DNA of 64,000 nucleotides from Flavobacteriales bacterium UBA4110 (GCA_002383165.1 DFXK01000018.1:1-64000); one strand, 5' to 3'. Positions 1-7,445 are shown, counted from the stretch's first letter. Notes: generated by a model not told the origin, from the sequence alone. Program-made: numbers and translations.

Positions 1-114
1 TTGCAGATTAACATAGAACATCAGGGCTATGGCATTCTACATCCAAACAACAAGAGCTATAAAAACATAATTTTGTCATTCAACAAGAATCTAAACTACT
101 TAGATTCCTCATAA
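1..114 (+). CDS. possible 3' end of an unidentified gene
   Basis: Reading frame 1 is open from the window edge for 37 codons and ends at a TAA at 112-114, whereas frames 2 and 3 hit stops within the first 15 bases. The residues are polar and Asn-rich (contains GYGILHPNN) and match no family I recognise. It could be the tail of a plus-strand gene that begins outside the window, or chance. An inverted repeat (87-107) lies in its last codons. Low confidence because only the tail can be seen. Confidence 0.25.
   Translation: MQINIEHQGYGILHPNNKSYKNIILSFNKNLNYLDSS
87..107. repeat. inverted repeat upstream of hmgA
   Basis: Perfect 8-bp arms GAATCTAA and TTAGATTC separated by 5 bases. No T-tract follows on either strand, so a simple intrinsic terminator is unlikely. 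It could be a regulator site for the homogentisate genes, but it differs in sequence from the palindrome before hppD. Confidence 0.4.
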
Positions 115-130
115 CAACAAACAAACTTTA

Positions 131-205
131 GCTGAGCGAAGCGCCTTTGCGAACCTTAAAATATTTTCCATTAATGGAAAAAATCTTTGCGCACTTTGCG
201 TTCAA
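131..205. repeat. TTTGCG-type intergenic repeat with central palindrome
   Basis: Two related direct copies, GCGCCTTTGCGAAC (141-154) and GCGCACTTTGCGTTC (189-203), flank a perfect 18-bp palindrome built from TTTTCCATT and AATGGAAAA (164-181). From memory, 'CTTTGCGNNCTTTGCGTT' blocks are dispersed many times in Flavobacteriia; this is recall, not a search. The block lies in the hmgA leader region, ahead of the proposed hmgA promoter. Confidence 0.5.
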
Positions 206-228
206 AACAAAGTATCAGAAAAAAATAT

Positions 229-236
229 TACATTTG
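229..236 (+). promoter_or_regulatory. -7 promoter element of hmgA
   Basis: TACATTTG fits the Bacteroidota -7 consensus TAnnTTTG exactly. The -33 box is not clear. Transcription would begin about 5-7 bases further on, which excludes the upstream TTG at 147 as start and supports the ATG at 258. Confidence 0.5.
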
Positions 237-257
237 AGAAAAGCCAAATCTAATAAA

Positions 258-1409
258 ATGAGATACGTTCAGCTGGGGAAAATCCCTCAAAAAAGACATA
301 CGATTTTCAAATCAGAAGATGACCAGTTCTACTACGAACAACTTTTTGGGACAGAAGGTTTTCACGGGATTGCGTCTTTGCTTTATCATACGCATCGTCC
401 GACTCAAATCAAATCTATTGGCAATGTAAAAGATGTCACACCAAAAATTGCAGTCGAGAAAAACGTAACACCAAGAATGATAAAAGGTGCAAAAGTGACT
501 GGTGAAGACGATTTTTTGGAAAGCCGAAAAGTTCTTATGTTAAACAACGATTTGAAAATGGGTTTGGCAAAACCAAGAAAATCCACTAATTATTTTTATA
601 AAAATGCAGAATGCGACGAGTTACTTTTCGTTCACGAAGGAAAAGGAATCTTGAAAACAATGCTTGGCAATATCGATTTTTCTGTTGGTGAATATCTCAT
701 TATTCCAAGAGGAACGATTTACCAATTGGAAGTAGAAACTGAACAAAATGTTTTCTTTTTCATAGAAGCGCATTCTCCGATTTATACGCCAAAACGTTAC
801 CGAAATGAATTTGGGCAATTGTTGGAACATTCGCCGTTTTGTGAGAGAGATATTATTCCGCCAACTTTTGTAGAACCGAAAAATGAAAAAGGCGATTTTC
901 TCATCAAAGTCAAAAAAGAAAACCAAATTACCGATTTCATCTATGCGAAACATCCATTTGATGTCGTTGGTTGGGACGGTTATTTTTATCCATATAAATT
1001 CAATATCAAAAACTTTGAACCCATTACAGGTAGAGTTCATCAACCGCCTCCAGTTCATCAGAATTTTGAAGCACACAATTTTGTGGTTTGTTCTTTCTGT
1101 GCAAGAATGTATGATTATCATCCGCAGGCCATTCCAGCGCCGTACAATCATTCCAACATCGATTCAGATGAGGTTTTGTTTTACACGGAAGGCGATTTTA
1201 TGAGCCGAAATCACGTCGATTTGATGGATTTTTCCCTTCACCCAGGCGGAATTGTTCACGGTCCACATCCCGGTGCAATGGAACGGAGCATCGGTAAAAA
1301 ATTCACTGACGAATATGCGGTAATGGTTGACCCTTTCCGACCTTTAAAATTGACCGAAGAAGCGATTAAGGTAGAAGACCCGAGTTATAAAACGAGTTGG
1401 CTAGAATAA
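258..1409 (+). CDS. hmgA: homogentisate 1,2-dioxygenase
   Basis: Cytosolic Fe(II) dioxygenase that opens the ring of homogentisate to maleylacetoacetate in tyrosine catabolism. The 383-residue protein starts MRYVQLGKIPQ, like the short bacterial HmgA type. A cupin-like N half is followed by the C-terminal iron site: NHSNIDSDE (His298 and Glu305 are candidate ligands) and a HGPHPGAME segment that would supply the second His. The frame is open back to a TTG at 147, but that stretch covers an intergenic repeat and the promoter, so the ATG at 258 is chosen. hppD and fahA lie just downstream on the same strand, though apparently in separate transcription units. Family assignment is firm; exact ligand numbering is inferred. 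Confidence 0.95.
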   Translation: MRYVQLGKIPQKRHTIFKSEDDQFYYEQLFGTEGFHGIASLLYHTHRPTQIKSIGNVKDVTPKIAVEKNVTPRMIKGAKVTGEDDFLESRKVLMLNNDLKMGLAKPRKSTNYFYKNAECDELLFVHEGKGILKTMLGNIDFSVGEYLIIPRGTIYQLEVETEQNVFFFIEAHSPIYTPKRYRNEFGQLLEHSPFCERDIIPPTFVEPKNEKGDFLIKVKKENQITDFIYAKHPFDVVGWDGYFYPYKFNIKNFEPITGRVHQPPPVHQNFEAHNFVVCSFCARMYDYHPQAIPAPYNHSNIDSDEVLFYTEGDFMSRNHVDLMDFSLHPGGIVHGPHPGAMERSIGKKFTDEYAVMVDPFRPLKLTEEAIKVEDPSYKTSWLE

Positions 1410-1439
1410 AATAATAACTTCGATTTTTAAATTATGTTT

Positions 1440-1730
1440 CTAACTCCCAGCTAAAGGACTGCCAAAAATCCCTACCGCCAATTCTGCCCAAACTAAAACA
1501 AGTAGAATAACAATTGCAAAGATCACTATAAGCCTAGATTTCAAAGTTTTGACTTTCTTCAAAACGAAATCAATTGTAAAAACTGTTGAAAATAAAAGTA
1601 TTCCCATTACCAGGAAATCTGAGATAGTCCAATTTACTTCGTTGGTAAGCTGCATCGCGATGAGCGGAAAGCTCAATATTATTAAAGGAATTGAGTAGAG
1701 TAAAGTACTTCTTAAAGCTGGTGCCATCAT
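1440..1730 (-). CDS. small three-helix membrane protein
   Basis: 96 residues with three hydrophobic segments (about residues 7-25, 37-55 and 65-90) and the ending AELAVGIFGSPLAGS. I do not recognise a functional family; similar short proteins with a 'WAELAVGIFG' ending are, from memory, common in Flavobacteriia. The first two codons are both ATG, so either may start it. It converges with hmgA with only 30 bases between the stops and no visible terminator. Sitting inside the tyrosine-catabolism block on the opposite strand suggests an unrelated gene. Confidence 0.65.
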   Translation of the reverse strand: MMAPALRSTLLYSIPLIILSFPLIAMQLTNEVNWTISDFLVMGILLFSTVFTIDFVLKKVKTLKSRLIVIFAIVILLVLVWAELAVGIFGSPLAGS

Positions 1731-1881
1731 AATTTGCGAATTTTAAGTATTATAAAGAAATTTGAATTACTAAGTAAAATATTATTTTTGATTTATCAAA
1801 GAAAATTCTGATTTTTATCATTTAGGATAACAAACTGGCTCGTAACTGATAACACTCATCAAATCTTTTATCAATAATAAT

Positions 1882-1889
1882 TAATTTTG
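1882..1889 (+). promoter_or_regulatory. -7 promoter element of CoA-transferase gene
   Basis: TAATTTTG matches TAnnTTTG. The TTG that would open a longer reading frame (1887) is the end of this element, so the ATG at 1905 is the more likely start, giving a leader of about 10 bases. Confidence 0.5.
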
Positions 1890-1904
1890 AAAAAAAAGAA
1901 AGCT

Positions 1905-3176
1905 ATGTTTAATTATGTTAGTTCAGAAGAAGCGGTTTCAATTATTAAAAGTGGTGACAGGATTTTCGGACACGGAAGTGCGTGCACGCCTAATCTTTTG
2001 TATGATGAATTAGCAAAACAATCTTCCCGTTTGAGCAATGTGGAAATGGTTTCCATAACGCAACAAGGCAACGTTGAAATTGCAAAACCTCAATATAAAG
2101 ACAGTTTTTATGTCAATTCATTATTCACTTCTGCACCAGTTCGCGAGGCTGTGAATAATGAAAACGGTGATTATGTTCCAATTTTTTTAAGTGAAATCCC
2201 CATTCTTTTCAAAAACGGGATTCTACCAATTGATGTGGCTTTGATAACAGTTTCTCCACCAGATAATCATGGGTATTGTACTTTGGGAACTTCTGTAGAT
2301 GTTGCGCGAAGTGCGATTGATACAGCTAAAACCATCATTGCTATTGTGAATCCAAAAATGCCAAGAACACACGGCGACGGAATGATTCACTTCAGCCGAA
2401 TCTCCAAAGCGGTCTGGAGTGAGGAAGAATTGCTAACCATTGATTACGGGGCAAAAGTAGGAGCAGAGGAAATGCTGATTGGTAAACACGTTGCAGAATT
2501 AATTGATGATAAAGCAACGCTTCAAATGGGAATTGGAACTATCCCAGATGCGGTTTTGAAATGTCTGGGAAATCATAAAGATCTTGGTGTTCATACCGAA
2601 ATGTTGAGCGATGGCGTTGTCGATTTGATTCAAAATGATATTATTAACAATAAGTACAAAGGAACGCATACACACAGAACGATTACCAGTTTTTGTTTTG
2701 GAACAAGGAAATTGTATGATTTTGTAGATGATAATCCGTCTATTGCATTTATGGACGTTCAGCACGTTAATTTCCCGATTAACATTATGAAAAATAAAAA
2801 AATGCACGCCATCAATTCGGCAATAGAAATTGATTTAACAGGTCAAGTTTGTGCAGATTCTATCGGAACATATCAGTTCAGCGGGATTGGCGGACAAATG
2901 GATTTTATGCGCGGCGCCGCTTTGAGTGAAGGTGGAAAGCCCATTATGGCTTTAACTTCAAGAACCAAAAAAGGCGTTCCGAGAATTGTTCCTTTCCTAA
3001 AACAAGGCGCAGGTGTTGTAACTACCAGAGGTCACATTCATTATGTGGTTACGGAATTTGGTACAGCTTATCTTTATGGTAAAAATCTCCGTCAAAGAGC
3101 TAAAGCTTTAATCGAGATTTCTCATCCAGATGATAGGGAAATGCTGGATAAAGCAGCTTATGAAAGATTCAAATAA
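1905..3176 (+). CDS. acetyl-CoA hydrolase/transferase family protein
   Basis: 423-residue family I CoA-transferase of the acetyl-CoA hydrolase / 4-hydroxybutyrate CoA-transferase type. The N-terminal domain starts FNYVSSEEAVSIIKSGDRIF; the segment GIGTIPDAV followed by GVHTEM carries the candidate catalytic Glu232 that would form the glutamyl-CoA thioester; the C domain has the FSGIGGQMDFMRGA motif of the family. The acid substrate cannot be read from sequence. Lying between hmgA and hppD, it might act on the acetoacetate released by fumarylacetoacetase, but dedicated acetoacetate transferases are usually of another subfamily (ScoAB), so this is only inference. A terminator follows it. Confidence 0.85.
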   Translation: MFNYVSSEEAVSIIKSGDRIFGHGSACTPNLLYDELAKQSSRLSNVEMVSITQQGNVEIAKPQYKDSFYVNSLFTSAPVREAVNNENGDYVPIFLSEIPILFKNGILPIDVALITVSPPDNHGYCTLGTSVDVARSAIDTAKTIIAIVNPKMPRTHGDGMIHFSRISKAVWSEEELLTIDYGAKVGAEEMLIGKHVAELIDDKATLQMGIGTIPDAVLKCLGNHKDLGVHTEMLSDGVVDLIQNDIINNKYKGTHTHRTITSFCFGTRKLYDFVDDNPSIAFMDVQHVNFPINIMKNKKMHAINSAIEIDLTGQVCADSIGTYQFSGIGGQMDFMRGAALSEGGKPIMALTSRTKKGVPRIVPFLKQGAGVVTTRGHIHYVVTEFGTAYLYGKNLRQRAKALIEISHPDDREMLDKAAYERFK

Positions 3177-3193
3177 ATATTAGATTATTATTG

Positions 3194-3225
3194 AAAAAAG
3201 TCTTTGTATAAAGGCTTTTTTTTTT
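3194..3225 (+). terminator. intrinsic terminator after CoA-transferase gene
   Basis: Hairpin AAAAAGTCTTT / AAAGGCTTTTT with a GTAT loop (one G-T pair) followed by a run of T. It separates the CoA-transferase transcript from hppD. Confidence 0.7.
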
Positions 3226-3414
3226 AATATTCTTCATTGTTTTTATATGGATAATTGATGTGAGTTAATAATTTTTTTGATTTAAAATTAAAGTTTTTAG
3301 ATTGGTATTGTTAATTATACATTATGCGATCGGTTGCAATTTTATTATTATGAAATTTTAATTCAATCATAAGAATTCTGAAGTTATATCAGACTTTTGC
3401 TTAAAATAGTAATA

Positions 3415-3434
3415 AAACTAACAATCGTTAGTTT
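3415..3434. promoter_or_regulatory. candidate operator palindrome before hppD
   Basis: AAACTAAC-AATC-GTTAGTTT is a perfect 8-bp inverted repeat with a 4-base centre, 16 bp upstream of the hppD -7 box, where it would cover the -33 region. The shape and position fit a TetR- or MarR-type repressor site. No regulator gene lies in the window and I saw no second copy of the site upstream of fahA or hmgA. Confidence 0.5.
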
Positions 3435-3450
3435 GTTTTCGAAAAATTCT

Positions 3451-3458
3451 TATCTTGG
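3451..3458 (+). promoter_or_regulatory. -7 promoter element of hppD
   Basis: TATCTTGG matches TAnnTTTG with one mismatch. It lies inside the reading frame that opens at TTG 3455, so the ATG at 3488 is preferred as the hppD start. Confidence 0.4.
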
Positions 3459-3487
3459 CATCATTAGTTATAAAAGTAAAAAGTAAA

Positions 3488-4618
3488 ATGTCAACACTCA
3501 CTTTTGCCGAGAAAATCGCCCAAGCCGAGAATTTTCTCCCAATCAATGGAACCGATTTTATAGAATTTTATGTAGGAAATGCCAAGCAGGCGGCTCATTT
3601 TTACAAAACGGCGTTTGGATTTCAGTCAATTGCTTATGCTGGTCCAGAAACTGGAGTTAGAGATAGAGCATCTTATGTTTTGCAACAAGGAAAAATCAGA
3701 TTGGTTTTAACTTCTGGCCTTAGGTCAGATTCTCCAATTTGCGAACATCAGAAAAAACACGGTGATGGTGTTAAGATTCTGGCACTTTGGGTGGATGATG
3801 CTTACAAAGCTTTTGAAGAAACTACAAAACGAGGCGGAAAGCCTTACCTAGAACCTCAAACTTTGACCGATGAATTTGGGGAAGTGAAAATGTCGGGCGT
3901 TTACACTTACGGCGAAACTGTTCATATGTTCATCGAACGCAAAAACTATAAAGGTGCTTTTATGCCAGGCTACGAAAAATGGGAAAGTGATTATAATCCT
4001 TCTGATGTTGGGTTGTTATACGTGGACCATTGTGTAGGAAATGTCGGTTGGGACAGAATGATTCCGACGGTTGAATGGTACGAAAAAGTAATGGGATTCG
4101 TAAATATTCTTTCGTTTGACGACAAACAAATCAATACCGAATATTCTGCATTGATGTCAAAAGTAATGTCCAACGGAAATGGTTTTGCTAAGTTCCCAAT
4201 CAACGAACCGGCAGAAGGTCAGAAAAAATCTCAAGTAGAAGAATATCTGGATTTCTACGAAGGCGAAGGCGTTCAGCATATCGCAGTGGCGACAAAAGAC
4301 ATTGTAAAAACTGTTACAGAACTTAAAAATAGAGGCGTAGAATTTCTTTCTCCGCCGCCGGAAGCTTATTACGAGATGATTCCGGAAAGAGTAGGCGATA
4401 TTGATGAAGATATCAAAAAACTTCAGAATCTTGGAATTTTGGTGGATTGTGATGAAGAAGGTTACCTGCTTCAGATTTTCACAAAACCTGTGGAAGACAG
4501 ACCAACTTTGTTCTACGAAATCATCGAGAGACACGGCGCTCAGAGCTTCGGAGCTGGGAATTTTAAGGCGCTTTTCGAAGCTTTGGAAAGAGAGCAGGAA
4601 AGACGTGGAAATCTTTAA
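3488..4618 (+). CDS. hppD: 4-hydroxyphenylpyruvate dioxygenase
   Basis: Fe(II) dioxygenase that converts 4-hydroxyphenylpyruvate to homogentisate, the step before HmgA. 376 residues, with two vicinal-oxygen-chelate domains: an N-terminal one beginning GTDFIEFYVGNAKQAAHFYKTAFGF and a catalytic C-terminal one. Iron ligands fit His181 (VDHCVG), His264 (GVQHIAV) and Glu344 (FYEIIER); the C-terminal GAGNFKALFEALE helix is the family's closing motif. The start is the ATG giving MSTLTFAEKIAQ; an in-frame TTG 11 codons earlier lies in the promoter. A perfect palindrome upstream suggests repressor control, and a strong AT-rich terminator follows. Confidence 0.97.
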   Translation: MSTLTFAEKIAQAENFLPINGTDFIEFYVGNAKQAAHFYKTAFGFQSIAYAGPETGVRDRASYVLQQGKIRLVLTSGLRSDSPICEHQKKHGDGVKILALWVDDAYKAFEETTKRGGKPYLEPQTLTDEFGEVKMSGVYTYGETVHMFIERKNYKGAFMPGYEKWESDYNPSDVGLLYVDHCVGNVGWDRMIPTVEWYEKVMGFVNILSFDDKQINTEYSALMSKVMSNGNGFAKFPINEPAEGQKKSQVEEYLDFYEGEGVQHIAVATKDIVKTVTELKNRGVEFLSPPPEAYYEMIPERVGDIDEDIKKLQNLGILVDCDEEGYLLQIFTKPVEDRPTLFYEIIERHGAQSFGAGNFKALFEALEREQERRGNL

Positions 4619-4646
4619 ACCCAAATTATTTTCTTATATTTTTACA

Positions 4647-4680
4647 ATTAAAGCATTATTTTTAATGCTTTAATTTTTTA
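4647..4680 (+). terminator. intrinsic terminator after hppD
   Basis: Perfect 12-bp arms (ATTAAAGCATTA / TAATGCTTTAAT) around TTTT, then a T-rich tract. It implies fahA, whose ATG is only about 20 bases further on, depends on read-through or on a promoter I cannot identify. Confidence 0.7.
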
Positions 4681-4701
4681 ATCTAATTCTAAATTCAAAA
4701 A

Positions 4702-5955
4702 ATGAAATGCTTCATCAATCATCCTTCAGATTCCGATTTTTCAATTCATAATATTCCGTTTGGAGTTTGTGTTTTTAACAAAGAATTTATTGCTTGTGCT
4801 ACAAGAATTGGCGATATTATCGTCGATTTGGCAACATTATTTGACCTTGGTTATTTTGAAGATATCAAAGGTTTTGAAGAAAATGTTTTTGAAGGTTACA
4901 CGATTAACGAATTCATAGAATTGGGAAAACCAATTACGAATAAAGTTCGTGAAAGGATTCAGCAATTGCTTTTAGAAGATTCTTTGCTTTCGAAAGATGA
5001 AAGAGCTTTGGAAGAATGTTTTTATAATCTGGATGAAATCCAAATGATGATGCCTTTGCATATTCCAAATTATACTGATTTTTACAGTAGCATTCAGCAC
5101 GCCACCAATGTTGGAATGATGTTTCGCGATCCGGCAAATGCGTTATTACCAAACTGGAAACATCTGCCGGTTGGTTATCACGGTCGCGCTTCGTCGATTG
5201 TTTTATCAGGAATTGATATTACAAGGCCTTGCGGACAAATCAAACCTGCAGATACGGATAAACCGATTTTCAGTGCCTCAAAACAACTCGATTTTGAATT
5301 GGAAATGGCTTTTGTTGTCAATAAAAATACAGATTTGGGAGAAAGGATTTCTATTGCGGAAGCAGAAGATGCGATTTTCGGAATGATGATTTTCAATGAT
5401 TGGTCGGCGAGAGACATCCAAAGCTGGGAATATGTTCCGTTGGGTCCATTTTTAGGGAAAAATTTCGGTTCGTCTATTTCTCCTTGGATTGTGACTTTGG
5501 AAGCTTTAAAACCATTCAAAACTGAATCTCCGAAGCAAGAACCGGAAGTTCTAGATTATCTGAAATTCGAAGGCAATAAAAATTATGACATCAATCTTCA
5601 GGTTTATTTAAAACCGGAAAATTCTGAAGAAAATCTAATTTCTGAGAGCAATTATAAATTTATGTATTGGAATATGTTTCAGCAATTGGCACATCATACT
5701 GTTAATGGTTGTAATGTGGAAGTTGGTGATGTTTATGCAAGCGGAACAATTTCCGGAGAAAATGAAAAATCTTACGGTTCTATGTTGGAATTGACCTGGA
5801 GAGGAACAAAACCTTTGCAACTCAAAAACGGAATCGAAAGAAAATTCATAGAAGACGGCGATACAATCACGATGAAAGCTTGGTCAGAAAAAGACGGAAT
5901 CCGAGTTGGTTTTGGCGAAGTTTCTGGAAAGATTTTACCAGCAATTTTACAATAA
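4702..5955 (+). CDS. fahA: fumarylacetoacetase
   Basis: Last enzyme of the homogentisate route, hydrolysing fumarylacetoacetate to fumarate and acetoacetate. 417 residues, normal for the family. The N-terminal SH3-like domain is followed by the FAH fold with YTDFYSSIQHATNVG (metal Asp), LPVGYHGRASS (catalytic His160, the equivalent of His133 of the mammalian enzyme), NDWSARDIQSWEYVPLGPF and ASGTISG. Its downstream partner, a flavin-reductase-like gene, is separated from it almost entirely by the GxxExxY repeat unit; without that unit the two genes would be about 24 bases apart, as in an operon. Confidence 0.97.
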   Translation: MKCFINHPSDSDFSIHNIPFGVCVFNKEFIACATRIGDIIVDLATLFDLGYFEDIKGFEENVFEGYTINEFIELGKPITNKVRERIQQLLLEDSLLSKDERALEECFYNLDEIQMMMPLHIPNYTDFYSSIQHATNVGMMFRDPANALLPNWKHLPVGYHGRASSIVLSGIDITRPCGQIKPADTDKPIFSASKQLDFELEMAFVVNKNTDLGERISIAEAEDAIFGMMIFNDWSARDIQSWEYVPLGPFLGKNFGSSISPWIVTLEALKPFKTESPKQEPEVLDYLKFEGNKNYDINLQVYLKPENSEENLISESNYKFMYWNMFQQLAHHTVNGCNVEVGDVYASGTISGENEKSYGSMLELTWRGTKPLQLKNGIERKFIEDGDTITMKAWSEKDGIRVGFGEVSGKILPAILQ

Positions 5956-5972
5956 AAGACACTTGGAATTTC

Positions 5973-6043
5973 AACACTTAAGTTACTTTAAAGTAAATTA
6001 ATTCTGTTAAAAAAGTTCACTTTAGTCGAAAATCAAAGATTTT
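5973..6043. repeat. left inverted terminus of GxxExxY unit
   Basis: Begins with the 17-mer AACACTTAAGTTACTTT and ends with GAAAATCAAAGATTTT (6028-6043). Both blocks recur in reverse complement, in the mirrored order and with similar spacing (38 versus 41 bases), at 6543-6616 on the other side of the GxxExxY gene. A middle AAATTAATT block is also shared. Confidence 0.75.
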
Positions 6044-6071
6044 CAAAAACTTATGTGTTCTTATGTGAACT
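6014..6071. repeat. 58-bp imperfect palindrome with CTTATGTG direct repeat
   Basis: AGTTCAC (6014-6020) and GTGAACT (6065-6071) bracket the AAAATC-AAA-GATTTT palindrome and two copies of CTTATGTG (6050-6057, 6060-6067). It overlaps the left terminus of the GxxExxY unit. Such ACTTATGTG/ACTTAAGTG blocks are, from memory, dispersed in flavobacterial genomes. Confidence 0.5.
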
Positions 6072-6124
6072 ATTTTATAGTAATTTGATATAAACTTAAG
6101 TCTTAATAAATAGAAATAACACAA

Positions 6125-6538
6125 ATGATTACACAAAAGAAACTAAACGATTTAGCTTACAAAATTGTTGGCGCTTGCATTGAGGTTCATAAGTTAGCAG
6201 GTCCAGGTTTGTATGAGGAAGTTTATCATCAATGTTTGGAAAAGGAATTTAAAATATTAGGATTAAATTTTAAAAGTGAACTTCAAATTCCGTTTTTGTA
6301 TAAAGGTGAAAACATTAATTGCAAATTAAAATGTGATTTTTTTATCGAAGATATGATTGTATTAGAATTAAAATCTGTGACTGATTTACATAATATTCAT
6401 AAAGCTCAAACAATGAATTATATGAATCTGTTGAAAGCTCATCGTTCCATTTTGATTAATTTTAATGTCAACAATATTTATCACGAAGGCTACGAAACTT
6501 TTGCCGCAAAATCATTTCAATACCTCCCGAAAGAATAA
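6125..6538 (+). CDS. GxxExxY protein (PD-(D/E)XK-like)
   Basis: 137 residues of the GxxExxY family (PF13366, PDDEXK_3). The name motif is seen as GLYEEVY at about residue 29, after GACIEVHKLAGP; the nuclease-like core follows as KCDFFIEDMIVLELKSV, with Asp and Glu-x-Lys in the PD-(D/E)XK pattern, then the helix HKAQTMNYMNLL. The family's cellular role is not established; a nuclease fold is predicted from sequence. The gene is unrelated in function to its tyrosine-catabolism neighbours and sits inside about 70-bp inverted repeats, so it looks like cargo inserted into the fahA-flavin reductase junction. Confidence 0.9.
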   Translation: MITQKKLNDLAYKIVGACIEVHKLAGPGLYEEVYHQCLEKEFKILGLNFKSELQIPFLYKGENINCKLKCDFFIEDMIVLELKSVTDLHNIHKAQTMNYMNLLKAHRSILINFNVNNIYHEGYETFAAKSFQYLPKE

Positions 6539-6542
6539 TACA

Positions 6543-6616
6543 AAAATCTTTGATTTTCAAAACTTAATTGTACTTAATCAAAATTAATTTTAAAACTCAA
6601 AAGTAACTTAAGTGTT
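6543..6616. repeat. right inverted terminus of GxxExxY unit
   Basis: AAAATCTTTGATTTTC (6543-6558) and AAAGTAACTTAAGTGTT (6600-6616) are the exact reverse complements of the two blocks in the left terminus. The outer 17 bp match perfectly. The repeat ends 7 bases before the next ATG. I saw no clear target-site duplication outside the two ends. Confidence 0.75.
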
Positions 6617-6623
6617 AAAAATA

Positions 6624-7445
6624 ATGAAAACAATCATCCCTTCCGATATTCCTGCAATGCAATTACAACAAGTAATGCAAACTGCAATTGCGCCAAGACC
6701 GATTGCTTTGGCAAGTACGATTAACAGCAAAGGAGAAATCAATCTTTCACCTTTCAGTTTTTTCAATATGTTCAGCACAGTTCCGCCGATTGTGATTATT
6801 TCGCCTTCCAGAAGAGTTCGTGACAATACCACAAAACATACTTTGGAGAACCTGAAAGAAGTTCCAGAATTGGTGATTGGAAATGTGAATTTTGATATGG
6901 TTCAACAGGTTTCTTTAGCGAGTACAGAATATGAAGATGGTGTGAATGAATTTATCAAATCCGGATTGACGATGAAACCTGCCGACATCGTAAAACCACC
7001 TTTGATCACCGAATCTCCCGTTAATTTCGAATGCAAGGTTTTGGAAATTAAATCGCTTGGAAATCTTGGAGGCTCAGGAAATCTTGTGATTGCAGAAATT
7101 GTGAAAATTCATATTGATGAAAAATATCTGAATGAAGACGGAAATCTTGACCAAAAACAATTGGATTTGGTGGCGAGATTGGGTAGTAATTTCTATTCCA
7201 GAAACAATGAAAATAATATCTTCGAAGTTCCTAAACCTTTGGTTACAAAAGGAATCGGATATGACCAACTCCCTAATGAGATCAAACAAAGCAATGTTTT
7301 TACAGGCAACGACCTTGGAATGTTGGCAAATGTAGAAATTTTACCGATTGGGAATTTTTCTTCAGAAAAAGATGTACATTTATTAGCACAAAAGTTTTTA
7401 AAAAATAACGAAATCGAAAAAGCTTGGGAAATTTTAAAACTTTGA
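6624..7445 (+). CDS. flavin reductase-like FMN-binding protein
   Basis: 273 residues of the flavin reductase-like / DIM6-NTAB family (FMN-binding split barrel). Seen are the RPIALASTINSKGEINLSPFSFFN segment near the N terminus and PPIVIISPS, typical of the FMN pocket, and the inner EFECKVLEI-like strand (VNFECKVLEI). Such proteins reduce or bind flavin for a partner or act on their own substrate. It follows fahA, so a role in aromatic breakdown is suggested but the substrate is unknown. An upstream in-frame GTG (6612) lies in the inverted repeat; the ATG is preferred. Confidence 0.85.
   Translation: MKTIIPSDIPAMQLQQVMQTAIAPRPIALASTINSKGEINLSPFSFFNMFSTVPPIVIISPSRRVRDNTTKHTLENLKEVPELVIGNVNFDMVQQVSLASTEYEDGVNEFIKSGLTMKPADIVKPPLITESPVNFECKVLEIKSLGNLGGSGNLVIAEIVKIHIDEKYLNEDGNLDQKQLDLVARLGSNFYSRNNENNIFEVPKPLVTKGIGYDQLPNEIKQSNVFTGNDLGMLANVEILPIGNFSSEKDVHLLAQKFLKNNEIEKAWEILKL

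Larger units (their letters stand above)
3177..3487. other. 311-bp intergenic region between CoA-transferase and hppD
   Basis: Holds a terminator for the upstream gene, about 180 bases of AT-rich sequence in which I see no gene, a perfect palindrome, and a promoter-like -7 box for hppD. Confidence 0.7.

Noticed and set aside
147..257. Longer hmgA start at TTG
   Set aside because: The added 37 codons lie in an intergenic repeat and span the promoter box; HmgA proteins begin near MRYVQLG.
621..1151. 176-codon minus-strand frame inside hmgA
   Set aside because: Antisense shadow of a firmly identified gene, with no recognisable protein features.
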